From: Bifidobacterium pseudolongum subsp. pseudolongum DSM 20099
GTDB taxonomy: Bacteria; Actinomycetota; Actinomycetes; Actinomycetales; Bifidobacteriaceae
DNA length: 64,000 bases
Reading direction: 5' to 3'
Assembly (NCBI RefSeq): GCF_000771225.1
Contig: NZ_JDTZ01000004.1
Span: forward strand, 20,476 to 84,475
Shown: positions 47,562 through 59,000 of the stretch, piece after piece
Position numbering within the stretch: position 1 is the stretch's first letter
Layout: every line of letters starts with the position of its first letter
The notes under the pieces: model-generated
Databases searched by the model: none
Told to the model about the DNA's origin: nothing
Seen by the model: the letters and a program-made list of their open reading frames with translations, nothing else
Position numbers and translations under genes: made by a program

Positions 47562-48242
47562 TCAGCGTTCAGCAATCGGGCCGGGCCAGTCGGCCGCCTC
47601 GGGTTCGCGGGCGGAGACCACGGGAGCCTCGGGTTCGCGCAGCACCGGGATCGTCTTCGGCTTGAACGGGAAACGTTCGGCGCGCATCTTTTCGTAGGCA
47701 GCGATGTCGTCTTCGTGCTGCAGCGTCAGATCGATGTCGTCGTAGCCGTTCATGAGGCGCCAGCGCACATAGTCGTTCACTTCGAACGGCAGCACCACGT
47801 CGCCGCACGTCACCGTGCGGTCCTCGAGGTTCACCGTCATCTGGCGGCCCGGCTCCTCTTCGAGCAGCTTCCACAGCAGTTCCACGGATTCCTGCGGCAT
47901 GATCGCGGCGAGCACGCCGTTCTTGGCGGTGTTGCCATAGAAAATGTCGGCGAAGCGCGGCGCGATGACGACGCGGAAGCCATAGTCGTGCAGCGCCCAC
48001 ACCGCGTGCTCACGCGATGAGCCGATGCCGAAGTCGGGGCCGGCGACCAGGATCTGCCCGTCCGCATACTCGGGTTTGTTGAGCACGAAGTCCGGGTTGC
48101 GGCGCCACGCGTAGAACAGCGCGTCATCGAAGCCGGTGCGCGTCACGCGCTTGAGGAACACGGCGGGGATGATCTGGTCGGTGTCTACGTTCGAGCGGCG
48201 CAGCGGCACGCCCGTACCGGTGAGAGTGGTGAGTTTTTCCAT
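47562..48242 (-). CDS. leuD: 3-isopropylmalate dehydratase, small subunit
   Basis: Small subunit of isopropylmalate isomerase in leucine synthesis. The 226-residue swivelling-domain protein has the family motifs [17 protein letters not shown] and [17 protein letters not shown], with the active-site loop SSREH. It lies 53 bp after leuC on the same strand, so both are one operon. AGAGGATG lies upstream with long spacing. The C-terminal tail of about 30 residues is Pro/Glu-rich. Confidence 0.95.
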   Translation of the reverse strand: MEKLTTLTGTGVPLRRSNVDTDQIIPAVFLKRVTRTGFDDALFYAWRRNPDFVLNKPEYADGQILVAGPDFGIGSSREHAVWALHDYGFRVVIAPRFADIFYGNTAKNGVLAAIMPQESVELLWKLLEEEPGRQMTVNLEDRTVTCGDVVLPFEVNDYVRWRLMNGYDDIDLTLQHEDDIAAYEKMRAERFPFKPKTIPVLREPEAPVVSAREPEAADWPGPIAER

Positions 48243-48295
48243 CGTTGAATCAACATCCTCTGTTCAAAAATCGGTCTGGATAAGCCGGGTTGTGG

Positions 48296-49699
48296 TCACA
48301 GGTCGGCTGGCGTGGAGATTGTGCCGCGCACGGCCGTCGCCGCGGCCACGGCCGGCGAGGCGAGGTGCGTGCGCGAGCCTTTGCCTTGACGGCCTTCGAA
48401 ATTGCGGTTCGACGTGGAGATCGAGCGCTCGCCCACCACGAGTTTGTCCGGGTTCATGCCCAGGCACATCGAGCAGCCGGCGTTGCGCCATTCCGCGCCG
48501 AACTCGGTGAAGATGCGGTCGAGCCCCTCCTCTTCGGCCTGCAGGCGGATGCGCGACGACGCCGGCACCACGAGCACGCGGTGGATCGAATCGGCTTTTT
48601 TGCGGCCCTTCATGATTTCGGCGGCGATGCGCAGATCCTCGATGCGGCCGTTCGTGCACGATCCGATGAACACGGTGTCCACGGGGATGTCGCGGATCGG
48701 CGTACCCGGCTCGAGTCCCATGTAGTCGAGCGCGCGCTCGGCGGCGGCGCGCTCGGTCGCGTCGGCGAAGTCTTCGGGCGCGGGGATGCTCGCGGAGATC
48801 GGCAGACCCTGGCCGGGGTTCGTGCCCCACGTGACGAAGGGTTCGAGGTCTTCGGCGCGCAGCGTCACCTCGGTGTCGAACACGGCGTCGTCGTCGGTCT
48901 TGAGCGTCTTCCAGTATTCGACCGCCTGGTCCCACAGTTCGCCCTGCGGCGCATGCGGGCGGCCCTTGAGGTACTCGAAGGTCGTCTCGTCGGGGGCGAT
49001 CATGCCGGCGCGCGCACCCGCTTCGATGCTCATGTTGCAAATCGTCATGCGCGCGTCCATCGACAGGTTCTCGATGGCCTTGCCGCGGTATTCGAGCACG
49101 TGGCCCTGGCCGCCGCCGGTGCCGATCTTCGCGATCACCGCGAGGATGATGTCTTTGGCGCTCACGCCTTCGGGCAGGTCGCCTTCGATGTTGATGGCCA
49201 TGGTTTTGAACGGCTTGAGGCTCAACGTCTGCGTGGCCATCACATGCTCCACTTCGGAGGTGCCGATGCCGAACGCGAGCGCGCCGAACGCGCCATGGGT
49301 CGAGGTGTGTGAGTCGCCGCACACGATCGTCATGCCGGGCTGCGTGAGTCCAAGCATCGGGGCGAACGCGTGCACGATGCCCTGGTCCGCGTCGCCGAGC
49401 GGGTGCAGGCGCACGCCGAACTCGCGGCAGTTCTTTTCGAGCGTGCTCAGCTGGGTGGCGCTCGTTTCGTCCGGGTTCGGCCTGTCGATGTCGACTGTGG
49501 GCGTGTTGTGGTCTTCGGTGGCGATGAGCTGGTCCACGTGGCGAGGGCTTCGGCCGGCGAGGCGCAGGCCTTCGAACGCCTGCGGGCTCGTCACTTCGTG
49601 CATGAGCATCAGGTCGATGTACAGCAGATCGGGAGCACCGTCGTCACCCTTACGCACCAAATGATCAGCCCAGACTTTCTCGGCCAATGTCATTCCCAT
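48296..49699 (-). CDS. leuC: 3-isopropylmalate dehydratase, large subunit
   Basis: Aconitase-family large subunit isomerising 2-isopropylmalate to 3-isopropylmalate. The 467-residue protein has [13 protein letters not shown] and cysteine ligands of the 4Fe-4S cluster in [10 protein letters not shown] and GCSMCLG. GGAGGATCC precedes the ATG at 49699 with about 7-nt spacing. A TTGACT/TATGGA promoter with 17-bp spacing lies about 80-110 bp upstream. It is divergent from the IclR-family gene, the likely regulator. Confidence 0.95.
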   Translation of the reverse strand: MGMTLAEKVWADHLVRKGDDGAPDLLYIDLMLMHEVTSPQAFEGLRLAGRSPRHVDQLIATEDHNTPTVDIDRPNPDETSATQLSTLEKNCREFGVRLHPLGDADQGIVHAFAPMLGLTQPGMTIVCGDSHTSTHGAFGALAFGIGTSEVEHVMATQTLSLKPFKTMAINIEGDLPEGVSAKDIILAVIAKIGTGGGQGHVLEYRGKAIENLSMDARMTICNMSIEAGARAGMIAPDETTFEYLKGRPHAPQGELWDQAVEYWKTLKTDDDAVFDTEVTLRAEDLEPFVTWGTNPGQGLPISASIPAPEDFADATERAAAERALDYMGLEPGTPIRDIPVDTVFIGSCTNGRIEDLRIAAEIMKGRKKADSIHRVLVVPASSRIRLQAEEEGLDRIFTEFGAEWRNAGCSMCLGMNPDKLVVGERSISTSNRNFEGRQGKGSRTHLASPAVAAATAVRGTISTPADL

Positions 49700-49777
49700 A
49701 GGTGGATCCTCCTCAGAGTATTCAAAGGCGCAGGGGCACGTGTGACCATGCCATTGCCCGGCCCTGCGTTGTTCACG

Positions 49778-49806
49778 TCCATATAGCGTATGGGTTCATT
49801 AGTCAA
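49778..49806 (-). promoter_or_regulatory. Putative leuC promoter
   Basis: On the minus strand TTGACT (49806-49801) and TATGGA (49783-49778) are separated by 17 bp. This is a plausible sigma-70-type promoter for leuCD. Confidence 0.6.
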
Positions 49807-49869
49807 GACTTCCGCAATATGCCGGTATGTGAGATGCAGAAGTTTGATGGAGAGATATTGCACTGCGCA

Positions 49870-49898
49870 ACCGTTGGAATGACAACGATTTCAACGGT
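49870..49898. promoter_or_regulatory. Inverted repeat between leuC and the IclR gene
   Basis: ACCGTTGGAA and TTTCAACGGT (one mismatch) flank 9 bp in the shared upstream region. It is about 65 bp from the leuC -35 box and about 50 bp from that of the regulator. It is a candidate binding site for the IclR-family protein. Confidence 0.5.
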
Positions 49899-49948
49899 GT
49901 AGCAGCACGGTTCCGACACCTAGGACACGAGTTTTAGACGCCTCGCTT

Positions 49949-49977
49949 TTGCGTTTCAGAATGTGAGATGGCATAAT
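49949..49977 (+). promoter_or_regulatory. Promoter of the IclR-family gene (leaderless)
   Basis: TTGCGT (49949-49954), a 17-bp spacer and CATAAT (49972-49977) end 6 nt before the ATG, so transcription probably starts at or very near the start codon. Confidence 0.7.
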
Positions 49978-49983
49978 TTAACC

Positions 49984-50802
49984 ATGACTTCAAATACGCT
50001 TTCCGCAGAATCCAAACAGCGCACCGCCGCTGAGTCCGCCGCCGCTTCCCCAGCGGAAGCGGCGCAACCCGTCGACAACGAGATCCACTCCGGCGTTGGA
50101 GTGCTCGACAAAACGGTTAAGATCCTCGACGCGCTCGAGTCCGGCCCCGCCACGCTCGGCCAACTCGTGACCGCCACGAAGCTCGCACGCCCCACCGCGC
50201 ACCGTCTGGCGATCGCGCTCGAACGCCACCGCTTCGTGCTGCGCGACCAGCACGGCCGCTTCGTGCTCGGCTCGCGGTTCGCCGAACTCGCCGCCGCCGC
50301 AGGCGAAGACCGCCTGCTCGCCGCGGCCGGCCCGATCCTGCAGACCCTGCTCGACCGCACCGGCGAATCCGCGCAGATTTACCGCCGCCAAGGCGAACAG
50401 CGCGTGTGCATCGCCGCCGTGGAGCGCGCGAGCGGACTGCGCGACTCGATTCCCGTGGGCGCCATGCTGTCGATGGAAGCCGGTTCCGCCGCGCAGATCC
50501 TGCTCGCATGGGAGGATTCCGACCGCTTGCACCAGGGCCTGCGCCACGCGCGCTTCTCGTCCGCGAAGCTTGCCGCCGTGCGCAAGCGCGGCTGGGCCGA
50601 GTCGATCAATGAACGTGATGAGGGCGTGTGCTCGATCTCCGCGCCGATCCGCAACGCATCCGGCCAGGTGATCGCCGCGATCTCGATCTCGGGCCCGAGC
50701 GGGCGCATGGGCTCGAACCCCGGCCATCGCTATGCCCCGCTCGTCATGGGCGCCGGCAAATACCTGACCGACGCCCTGATTAAGGCCAGCGCCAGCCGCT
50801 GA
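49984..50802 (+). CDS. IclR-family transcriptional regulator (LtbR-like)
   Basis: The protein has 272 residues. A low-complexity N-terminus of about 32 residues is followed by an IclR helix-turn-helix (VKILDALESGPATLGQLVTATKLARPTAHRL, about 44-75) and the IclR effector domain (AAVERASGLRDSIPVG and ISAPIRNASGQVIAAISISGPS). It faces leuCD, the position of LtbR, which represses leucine and tryptophan genes in actinobacteria. By analogy it should control leuCD. No Shine-Dalgarno is seen. Confidence 0.88.
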   Translation: MTSNTLSAESKQRTAAESAAASPAEAAQPVDNEIHSGVGVLDKTVKILDALESGPATLGQLVTATKLARPTAHRLAIALERHRFVLRDQHGRFVLGSRFAELAAAAGEDRLLAAAGPILQTLLDRTGESAQIYRRQGEQRVCIAAVERASGLRDSIPVGAMLSMEAGSAAQILLAWEDSDRLHQGLRHARFSSAKLAAVRKRGWAESINERDEGVCSISAPIRNASGQVIAAISISGPSGRMGSNPGHRYAPLVMGAGKYLTDALIKASASR

Positions 50803-50811
50803 CCCGCACGA

Positions 50812-50843
50812 TGCGTGGTAGCCGCGTGCGCGCGCACCACGCA
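50812..50843. terminator. Hairpin between the IclR gene and the metallophosphoesterase
   Basis: TGCGTGGT and ACCACGCA enclose a GC-rich inner stem-loop between two convergent genes. There is no T-tract. A single family 2 repeat unit (50853-50868) follows. Confidence 0.5.
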
Positions 50844-50892
50844 CCTCTCAAAGCACTGCCCGTAATGGCCGATTGCCAACGATGGCCGGCGG

Positions 50893-52191
50893 CTACTTGC
50901 CGAGGATGGTTTTGGCGGCGGCATGCACGAAGCGGCTGAAGGCGTTGGGCTTGTGCAGCAGGTGCACGCCTTCGCTTTGCGACTTCGACGCCACCGTCAT
51001 GCCATACACATACGCCTTCTTGGAGCTCGGCTTGCCCACAAGCTGCCCGAACTCCAGCAGCTGCGTGCGCGGATTGTACGGGTGCCGAATGTCGAATTCG
51101 AACAGGCGTGCCGCACGCCGCTCGGGAATCGGCCCATACGACCCGAATCCGCATGTCGGGCTCGCCACCATCGCTAGCCCGCCCGACTGCCCTACGAACG
51201 CGTTGCGGTGGTCGTGCCCGGTGGCGATCGCGCAATAGGCGCCGCCATCGGTGAGGATCCCGAATTCGCCACTGTCGTCGTCCGGGCTGCTCACGCCTTC
51301 GCCCAGATACCCGCCGGGTTCGGTCGCGCGCTCGTCGAGCACATAGTACTGCCCCGAAAACATGCGGTAGCCTTCCACCGCATGCGCCGCAGTGGATGCG
51401 ACCGGCTTGAGCAGCCGATAATACTGCGGCAACGCCGTGTGCTGGAACACCACCGACCGCACGCCCTGCCCCAGCTGCGCCGGCACCTGCCGCAGAAAGC
51501 GCAACGCGCGCGGGCTCGGCGCGCCGTAGCCGCCGGTCGGCGCATAATCGCCCGAATCCACGAGCACGACTCCCAACACCGTTTCGCCGCGCTCGTTCGC
51601 GACCGGCAGCGCGAACGTGCCCGGCTCGCACGCGAACACCGTTTCGCGCGGCAACGCGGCCACGCGATCCGCTACGCACACGGCGCCATCCGCCGGCGGT
51701 GCAGGCGGATTGACGCAGCCGTCGAACTCGCGGTAGAGCTCGTCGAGCTGCGCATTGCCCAGCCCGCACTGGAAATCATGATTGCCGTACGTGACCGCCC
51801 ACGGCACGCCCGCGTCAATGAGCGGCTGCACGCACTGCCCGATCGACGCGCGCACCAGCTGACGCGTGTGCGACAGCGCGAGTTCGCGCCGCTGGGTGAG
51901 CACCGGCGTCTTCCAATGCCGCTTGCAATACGTCTCCGCATAGGCGGGGTCATACCCAGCGATCTGATTGCCCGAGAAGATGACGAGGTCGGGCCGCGCG
52001 GTCTTGACCGCCGCGGTGATCAGGCGAATTGTATCACTGGAGATGCGCGGACCGTCCTGCACATCGGCCAACTGCAATACACGGAATTTACCCGAACGAT
52101 GGAACTGCAGGCGCCCCAGACGCGCCGACACAGACAACGGCCGCGGCTGCTCCCCGCGGTCGACCGCATTGCTCTGTTCTCGCTCACTCAT
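50893..52191 (-). CDS. Metallophosphoesterase
   Basis: The calcineurin-like phosphoesterase has 432 residues. Metal-site motifs are LQLADVQDG (D-x-x family start; the usual His of DxH is replaced by Gln), FSGNQIAGYDPA (GDxx variant), TYGNHDFQ (GNHD), FQHTALPQY and ATGHDHRN (GHxH). The Asp-Val-Gln variant suggests a PhoD/DR1281-unlike subgroup of purple-phosphatase type. The substrate is unknown. TACTGT (52204-52199) ends 7 nt before the ATG at 52191, without a Shine-Dalgarno. Confidence 0.8.
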   Translation of the reverse strand: MSEREQSNAVDRGEQPRPLSVSARLGRLQFHRSGKFRVLQLADVQDGPRISSDTIRLITAAVKTARPDLVIFSGNQIAGYDPAYAETYCKRHWKTPVLTQRRELALSHTRQLVRASIGQCVQPLIDAGVPWAVTYGNHDFQCGLGNAQLDELYREFDGCVNPPAPPADGAVCVADRVAALPRETVFACEPGTFALPVANERGETVLGVVLVDSGDYAPTGGYGAPSPRALRFLRQVPAQLGQGVRSVVFQHTALPQYYRLLKPVASTAAHAVEGYRMFSGQYYVLDERATEPGGYLGEGVSSPDDDSGEFGILTDGGAYCAIATGHDHRNAFVGQSGGLAMVASPTCGFGSYGPIPERRAARLFEFDIRHPYNPRTQLLEFGQLVGKPSSKKAYVYGMTVASKSQSEGVHLLHKPNAFSRFVHAAAKTILGK

Positions 52192-52239
52192 AGTTCCCAC
52201 AGTAATGCACGCGCCCATGCAGTGCACAATCTCCGCGGA

Positions 52240-52268
52240 AAACAAAAACCCTCGCCGTAGCGAGGGTT
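52240..52268 (-). terminator. Rho-independent terminator after tRNA-Gln
   Basis: On the minus strand AACCCTCGC and GCGAGGGTT form a 9-bp stem with a 4-nt loop, followed by TTTGTTTT. It ends the gltX-tRNA transcript or the tRNA transcript. Confidence 0.9.
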
Positions 52269-52274
52269 CGTTGG

Positions 52275-52346
52275 CTGGGATGCCTGGACTCGAACCAAGA
52301 ATGGCTGAACCAGAATCAGCTGTGTTGCCAATTACACCACATCCCA
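52275..52346 (-). tRNA. tRNA-Gln (anticodon CTG)
   Basis: A 72-nt cloverleaf: acceptor TGGGATG/CATCCCA, anticodon arm GCTGA-TTCTGGT-TCAGC with anticodon CTG, and T-loop GGTTCGAGTCC. CCA is encoded (52272-52274). It reads CAG codons. Confidence 0.93.
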
Positions 52347-52381
52347 ATTTGGCATGCTCACCATCGATGATGGTGAACTCG

Positions 52382-52454
52382 TACCCCCAACCGGATTTGA
52401 ACCGGTGTTGGCGCCGTGAGAGGGCGTAGTCCTAGACCGCTAGACGATGGGGGC
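52382..52454 (-). tRNA. tRNA-Glu (anticodon CTC)
   Basis: A 73-nt cloverleaf with acceptor GCCCCCA/TGGGGGT, anticodon loop CTCTCAC giving anticodon CTC, and T-loop GGTTCAAATCC. CCA is not encoded. It lies 92 bp downstream of gltX on the same strand. Confidence 0.93.
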
Positions 52455-52546
52455 ATCATCTGCTGCTCCGTGAAGCAACAGATAGAAAATATACACATAA
52501 GCGCCCATCAGCGCAAATCACGGCGTGTCGGGCGTCATTCCAAGCC

Positions 52547-54139
52547 TCAGGCGGCCTGAATCTCAGCCAGATGCTCGCGCAGGTTGCGCAGGCGGGCCAT
52601 CGAAACCGGCTTGCCGACGATCTCCATCGACTCGAAGAGCGGCGGCGAGACGCGGCGGCCGGACATCGCCACACGCACCGGCCCGAACGCCACGCGCGGC
52701 TTGTACCCGGCGTCTTCGATCAGAGCCTTGTTGAGCGTCTCATGCAGATTGTCGGTCGTCCACCCAGCCTCGGGCACCGCGTCCAACGCGGCGATCGCGG
52801 CGTCGAGCACCTCGCCCGCCGTGGCCTTGAGCTGCTTCTTCGCGTCCTCCTCCGGCGCGATGTACTCGCTCGTCGACAGCAGCGAGCCGACCATGCCCGC
52901 GACCTCGCCGAGCAGGCGCACGCGCGGCTGCACGAGCGGCGCGGCGGCGGTGAGCACGCTGCGCTCGCGGTCGGTGAGCTCATCCCAGCGTTCGGCGGAG
53001 ACGATGCCGTCACGGAACAGGTACGGCACCGAGCGGTTCAGGAAGTCCTGCGGTTCGAGCATGCGGATGTGCTCCGCGTTGATCGAGACCGCCTTGTCGA
53101 TGTCGAAGCGAGCCGGGTTGGCCTTCACGTCGCGCACGTCGAACGCCTTGACCATCTCGTCCATCGAGAAGATGTCGTTATCGGGCGCGATAGACCATCC
53201 CAGCAGCGCCAGGTAGTTGAGCAGGCCCTCCTTGATGAAGCCGTGGTCGCGGTGCAGGAACAGGTTCGACTCCGGGTCGCGCTTGGAGAGTTTCTTGTTG
53301 CCCTGGCCCATCACATACGGCATGTGGCCGAACAGCGGCATCTGCTTGGCCACACCCAGTTCCATGAGGTAGCGGTAGAGCACGATCTGGCGCGGGGTGG
53401 AGCTCAGCAGGTCCTCGCCGCGCAGCACGACGTTGATGTCCATCAGCGCGTCATCGACCGGATTCGTGAGCGTGTACAGCGGATCGCCGTTCGGGCGCAC
53501 GATCACATAGTCCGGCACGGAACCGGCCTTGAACGTGATCTCACCGCGGATCAGGTCGTTGAACGTAATGTCTTCGCTGGGCATCTTGATGCGCAGCGCG
53601 GGCTGGCGCCCCTCGGCGCGGAACGCGGCTTTCTGCTCCTCGGTCAGGTTGCGGTCGTAGCCGTCGTAACCGAACGCCTTGGGCCGCCCGGCCGCCACAT
53701 TGCGCGCCTCGATCTCTTCGGGCGTGGAGAACGACTCGTACGCGTAGCCCGCGTCGAGCAGCTGCTGCGCGACCTTCTGGTAGATCGGCCCGCGCTCGGA
53801 CTGGCGGTACGGGCCGTGCGGGCCGCCCACCTCAATGCCCTCGTCCCAGTCGAGCCCGAGCCACTTGAGCGCATCGATGATCTGGTTGAAGCTCTCTTCG
53901 GAGTCGCGCTGCGCGTCGGTGTCTTCGATGCGGAACACGAACGTGCCGCCGGTGTGGCGCGCCTCGGCCCAGTTGAACAGGGCCGTGCGCACCATGCCCA
54001 CGTGCGGGATGCCCGTGGGCGAGGGGCAGAACCGCACACGCACGTCGTCCGGCAGCTCCGGCTTCACATGCTCGCGCTCCTTCATGTCTTCCACGGAATC
54101 TTCGGGTTGGATGATCTTTGCAGCATCGGTGTCAGTCAT
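52547..54139 (-). CDS. gltX: Glutamyl-tRNA synthetase
   Basis: Class I synthetase charging tRNA-Glu. In most actinobacteria it also mischarges tRNA-Gln for GatCAB. It has 530 residues with the HIGH variant [19 protein letters not shown] and the KMSKS variant KLSKRDP. The start is placed at 54139, because CACAAT (54152-54147) ends 7 nt before it; an ATG at 54148 overlaps that box. It is followed on the same strand by tRNA-Glu and tRNA-Gln, its expected substrates. Confidence 0.94.
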   Translation of the reverse strand: MTDTDAAKIIQPEDSVEDMKEREHVKPELPDDVRVRFCPSPTGIPHVGMVRTALFNWAEARHTGGTFVFRIEDTDAQRDSEESFNQIIDALKWLGLDWDEGIEVGGPHGPYRQSERGPIYQKVAQQLLDAGYAYESFSTPEEIEARNVAAGRPKAFGYDGYDRNLTEEQKAAFRAEGRQPALRIKMPSEDITFNDLIRGEITFKAGSVPDYVIVRPNGDPLYTLTNPVDDALMDINVVLRGEDLLSSTPRQIVLYRYLMELGVAKQMPLFGHMPYVMGQGNKKLSKRDPESNLFLHRDHGFIKEGLLNYLALLGWSIAPDNDIFSMDEMVKAFDVRDVKANPARFDIDKAVSINAEHIRMLEPQDFLNRSVPYLFRDGIVSAERWDELTDRERSVLTAAAPLVQPRVRLLGEVAGMVGSLLSTSEYIAPEEDAKKQLKATAGEVLDAAIAALDAVPEAGWTTDNLHETLNKALIEDAGYKPRVAFGPVRVAMSGRRVSPPLFESMEIVGKPVSMARLRNLREHLAEIQAA

Positions 54140-54185
54140 GCTGTCCATTGTGGCGCGCGAACCGGACGTGCACGCACGCGCGCGA

Positions 54186-55610
54186 TCACGCGCTGATCTC
54201 GGTGAGCACGGGAGTCTCGGTGCTCGTCTTGATCTGCTTGAAGCCGAGCAGTGCGATCGCGAGCGAGACGAGCGCGAGCGCGGTGACGACCATGAAGCCG
54301 CCGTGCGAGCCGTTGCGGTCGATGAACACGCCGGCGATCGCGGAGCCTGCGGATCCGCCGATCGCGTTCATCGCACCCATCCACGCCATGCCTTCGGTGA
54401 AGCGCGTCTGCGGCACGAGGTGCAGCATGAGCTGGTTGCCGTTGATCCACGTGGGCGACTGGCAGACGCCGATGATCAGGTAGATCACCATGATCACCCA
54501 CAGGTGTTTGGCGAACAGGAACGAGCCGATGCCCAGATTCACCACGGCCAGGCACACGTAGAAGCGCTTCCACAATGGGATCGTCCAGTTCTTCGCGCCG
54601 TACAGCAGCGCGCCGGCGAGCGAGCTCACCGAGAAACATGCGAACACGAAGCCCGTGTACTGCTTCATGTTGACTTCGGTGGCGAACGCGACGATCGAGA
54701 TGCCCGCGGCCGACTGGAATGCGCCCAGGCCGAACCACGTGACGCACACCGCGATGAGGCCTGGGCCCCAGATCGAGTCCTTCTTGCCGCTCATCGCGCG
54801 GTCGTAGGCCTCGCGCGCGGCCTGCTGCACGGCCGCGTCGCCGAGCCCTTCGGACTTGGCGCGCACGCGCGCGTCGTCCGCGGCGCTCTGCGCGCGCACC
54901 AGTCGCGCCTGCTCGTCTTCGCGCGCGCGGAACTCCTTGCGCGTCAGGCCGGCCTCGCGCGCGAGCTGCGTTTGGCTCGGCGGGCATGTGGTGAACTCGG
55001 TGAGGAACATCAGCGCGCCGATGAGCACGCACAGGCCCGTCACGGAGAACGAGAGCACGCCGGAGATGACGGCGAGCGTGGAGGCGAGCGGATTGCCCAC
55101 GACCCACATCGCCTCGTCGAACACGCCCGAAAGCGAAAGCGCGCGGTTGACGCCTTGGCGGTCGTTGCCCATCAGGTACGTCCAGCGCGCGCGGCTCATC
55201 GCGCCCCACGGCGGCACCGCGGCGAGGAAGGGCACGATGCAGTACAGGACCACCGGGTCGACATGCGCGAGCACGCACGAGACGAATGATGTGGCGGCGA
55301 CCATCCACACGACGATCGTCGGGATGGAGACGGCGCGCTGCCCGAAGCGGTCGACGAGCGTGCCCAGCACGGGGCTCAGCACGGCGCCGGCGATCGCCTG
55401 CACGGCGGTCAGCGCGCCGGCGAGTGCGTAATTGCCGTAGTATTGCTGCGTCATGATCGTCATCGTCATGCCGACCATCGGGAACGGCATGCACGCGATG
55501 ACCGATCCGACGGCAAAACGCGCGGTGTGTGGAATACGGAGAAGTTCGGCGTACCCGCCGAAGATGCGATGGACGACGTCGTGGACGCCGTTGGTGTGAT
55601 TGGAGGCCAT
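54186..55610 (-). CDS. Major facilitator superfamily transporter
   Basis: The 474-residue transporter has about twelve hydrophobic helices in two halves, joined by a long charged loop (about 215-285) rich in Arg, Glu and Ala. The motif [11 protein letters not shown] in the first half fits the MFS loop 2-3 pattern. Substrate cannot be inferred. The start at 55610 (MASNHTNG) has AAAGGAG about 10 nt upstream. Upstream, on the same strand, lies the decayed pilin gene. Confidence 0.85.
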   Translation of the reverse strand: MASNHTNGVHDVVHRIFGGYAELLRIPHTARFAVGSVIACMPFPMVGMTMTIMTQQYYGNYALAGALTAVQAIAGAVLSPVLGTLVDRFGQRAVSIPTIVVWMVAATSFVSCVLAHVDPVVLYCIVPFLAAVPPWGAMSRARWTYLMGNDRQGVNRALSLSGVFDEAMWVVGNPLASTLAVISGVLSFSVTGLCVLIGALMFLTEFTTCPPSQTQLAREAGLTRKEFRAREDEQARLVRAQSAADDARVRAKSEGLGDAAVQQAAREAYDRAMSGKKDSIWGPGLIAVCVTWFGLGAFQSAAGISIVAFATEVNMKQYTGFVFACFSVSSLAGALLYGAKNWTIPLWKRFYVCLAVVNLGIGSFLFAKHLWVIMVIYLIIGVCQSPTWINGNQLMLHLVPQTRFTEGMAWMGAMNAIGGSAGSAIAGVFIDRNGSHGGFMVVTALALVSLAIALLGFKQIKTSTETPVLTEISA

Positions 55611-56039
55611 GGTGTGCCGCTCCTTTCTGCTCACGGTGTGTCCCGCGTGCGGTCGTCGCGCCGTTTTGCGTCACGGCTTGATTCCTTCCGCCCACGGCCG
55701 GGTTGGGGTGGGATGTTCGTCGATTGACTTGTTGTGGTCGGGGTCGCCGCGCCGGCATGTGCCGCCGCTGGCCCCTCGCCGTCTTCGCGGTCCGTTGCGC
55801 GCGCGGACGCTGCCATACGTGCCGCGCACCGCCGCCACTGCGAAGCCGTGCCCGCGCACATGGCCGGTTCGGCGCGCGCCTATGCGCCTGTTCGCCTATG
55901 CCGATGTGCGTGCCGGACACGGCCACATTAGTCGCACCCACCGGCGCGACACGCGGTGAAAACGGGCTGCTGCGTGATTTTCGAAAAATATCTCGAATGA
56001 CTGAACCGCCCACAGGAACGGCGCCTATGCAGTATGCGG
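55611..56039. other. Non-coding gap between the MFS and pilin genes
   Basis: About 430 bp without a credible gene. It contains GC-rich sequence and a short TTCGA/TCGAA inverted repeat near 55980-56000. The frame of the upstream pilin runs on through it only because stop codons are rare. No strong promoter was recognised. Confidence 0.5.
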
Positions 56040-59000
56040 CGTGACGGCCTTTCACCTCTCGGCCGGATGCGACCACGGCGAGGCACATGCCGGCCGCCAC
56101 AACGGCGATGCCGAGCGCCATGAGATGCATGCCGCGCCCACCTGCGGAGGGCAGTGTGACCGTGGCCTTGTGGTTCCCAACGACATGCAATCCCGACGAT
56201 GTCGTATGGAAATCGGAGTCCGCAGTGTTTTCCCACTGAACCGTGCCGTTGGATTCGATGGTGAAGGTGTATGAACCATTCCCCTTGTGATAGTCCTGAG
56301 GCGCTTTCGTTTCCGTCAGCGCATAGGTTCCGGCGGGAAGCCCCACCACCGTGATGTACCCCGAAGCGGGATCGCGATCGGCCTTCTGGGCGTTCCCCTC
56401 AGTGGTGTCGTCATCCCTCACTGTCCATGTCTGTTTGGCGCACTGCTCCTCGCCGGACGGCGGGACGGCCTCGGTGGGGCATTGACGGGTGATCTTCCAT
56501 TCGGATCCCGGCAGGAATGCGCCTCCCTTCACTGCAACGGATCCATTCTCTTGGACCGTCACCTTCGCGGCGTCCACCTTGCCCCAGGAAACCTGGATGG
56601 GCGTATCATACACATCGAAACCGGAATAGGTGGCGGCCAGTTCATACCTCGACACATAGTCCTGCAGGGACTTCAACGCGTTCTTGTCCTCGTCGGTGTT
56701 CGAGGCGCCGGCGATATAGAAATAATGCGGCGTGGCATCCAGACGATACCCAGCCGGGGCCTTCGATTCCCGCGCCACGTATAGCGTATTGACATTCAGC
56801 CTCGCACCTGACGCGCCACTTTCCCCGGGCTTGAACGCAATCTTGCCATTGGAATCCGTGGTATACGCGATTGGCGATTCGCACAATTGAGTCGGTGGTT
56901 CGGTATTGATGTTCTCTGTGGGCACCTTGCAGACGCTGAACTCCGCGCCTGGCAGCGCGGCCGTCACATCGGCGCTATCGCGTTTGGTCAGTACAGTGGC
57001 GCCTGTAGCACCAGCATCGGCATTCGGTTTGACGATTTGAACGGAACCCTTATGAGTGTACGCACTTTCGGTGCCGCCCTTCAGCCTGACCGTGTTGCCG
57101 ATCGTACGCTGGACTCCGGGCACACCAGTCACCTGTACGTTGTAATGCAAGCGCAGTGTGGCATTGTTGAGTGTCAGCCGATTCGGATCCCAATCAGGAT
57201 TATTGCCTAGAGCGTCTCCGTCTATAGTGATTGTCACCCTTGCGGTGCCATTATCATTCCTGCCGAATCGCAAACGCCAATGCTTTCGGTCTACCGTCTG
57301 ATAATCATTCATGGTCAACGAGAACGAATCGCGCACATATTCCGCATTAGGGGAACCCAACTGGTCTTCAAGAGTCAGGGACTCGCTTGCGGTGAATGGG
57401 CGCAGACGCTTCTCCGCCATCGTCTTGGTATCGACCTCGACAGTGTACTTCATCAGGTTGTTGCCCGCGTCATACCCGCCCTTCTTCGGTTTCACGACAT
57501 CGCCTTTCGCGAGGGTGGTGGTACCGGAAGCCGACCGGCTGTCCAATTCGCCGAATTTGAACTCAATGCGGTTGGTCACCTGTTCCGCGCTGTTCTCCGG
57601 GAGATTGGCGTCCGCTTTCGTGATATAAGTGTCGAATTCGAGTACGATGACCGAGTTCCTCTGCGTGGAGATCGTCTTTCCCTTCGGGTTGATTTCCGTC
57701 AGGACCATGTCTTCGTTCTTGGGGTCGCCCTCGTATTTCCAATTGGACAACGTTTCATTATTGGGGATGGAGAATCTGATCGTACCGCTGTTCGACGTAT
57801 CGTATGTAGCGCATGTTGCAGGATCGCCTGAATCAGTTGTGCAGCTCGACTCCTGCGCAATTGTGAACACATGCCATTGTTCGCCCGCCTCGTAGTTGTT
57901 GGTGTAGAGGTTCTTCGTGGTCGGCCACGCTTCAACCGTGCTGCCATCCACGGTCACCGGCTTCTTCGGAGGCATCGACACGAACCAGCCGAATACAGGC
58001 TTGTCCGTATTCAAATGCCATTTGTCTGAAGGCAGCGTATCCGTGACGGTGATGGTATTGACTCCCGATAGATCCTGAATGCCGCTCATGCCCGGCACTT
58101 CGACCTTGTAGGGGCCGTTTTCATTCCAAACCTGGTTTCCGTTGGCGTCCGTCAGCCAATCACAAATCCACCATGATTTCACACCGTTGGATCAGACACG
58201 CCAATGCGCTGTCCAGACATCAACCTCATTGCCGGGGTCACTGGGATCCGGCACCGTATCCGATTCGGCCTCATCGTGTCAACTGGCCTCACCATCATGG
58301 TTGGCATGCACCATTTTGCCCGCCGCATTACCTTGGTCGAACATGATATCCGTTTGGGGGACTTCGTATCTCGGATTCCCATTCACCATATACCTGAATT
58401 TGGCGTAGTTGTGGTACCGGTCAGGAGCACCGTCGCATAACGTGTTGTAGGTGATGCGCAACGGCTTATTGAACGCTCTTTCAGAGTTCTCGAATACGAT
58501 GCGGAAAGCCGGCGCTCCGTCGTGGTTGCCGTATGAATCCGCGGAATTGCGGTCGCTTTCATGGTACCAGCCCTTGGGGTACTCCGTTCCCATGGGCAGC
58601 GGGCGAGCGGCCGGCTTGCCGTTTTCGGCGGTGAGGCCCGCATAGCAGGTATCCGCACGCTTAGGGTCCGTCTCCTTCTCGCACCCTTCACTGGGGTTGT
58701 TCCTATCCGCCTCGACCACGGTGCATTTATCCGTGATCGGCGTCCACTTCCCCGGCTCTGTCTCCTCCCCCAGTTTCAGATCGAGGTAATCCCGGATGTA
58801 CCACATGTGCAGCGTATTGCCATCCGAATTGCCGTGAACCCAGTCCTCGTACAGGAACAAATCGGTGATCTTCTGCCCACCTTTGGGCGGGGTGAAATCG
58901 ATCTGCCACGGCACCTTATAGACACCGGAGCCGGGAGCGGCCTCCTCCAACACATACCCGTCCTGTTGTGCGGGGGAGCTCTTCGTCAACAGTGTCTCAT

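Noticed and set aside
54136..56040. Continuation of the pilin frame for over 600 codons through the MFS gene
   Set aside because: After the LPSAGG sorting signal and membrane helix the sequence loses all protein-like character, and the MFS gene is read in another frame on the same strand.
58192..58281. TGA recoded as Trp in the pilin gene
   Set aside because: Many other genes in the window use TGA as the normal stop, and the same gene also has frameshifts, so simple decay is more likely.
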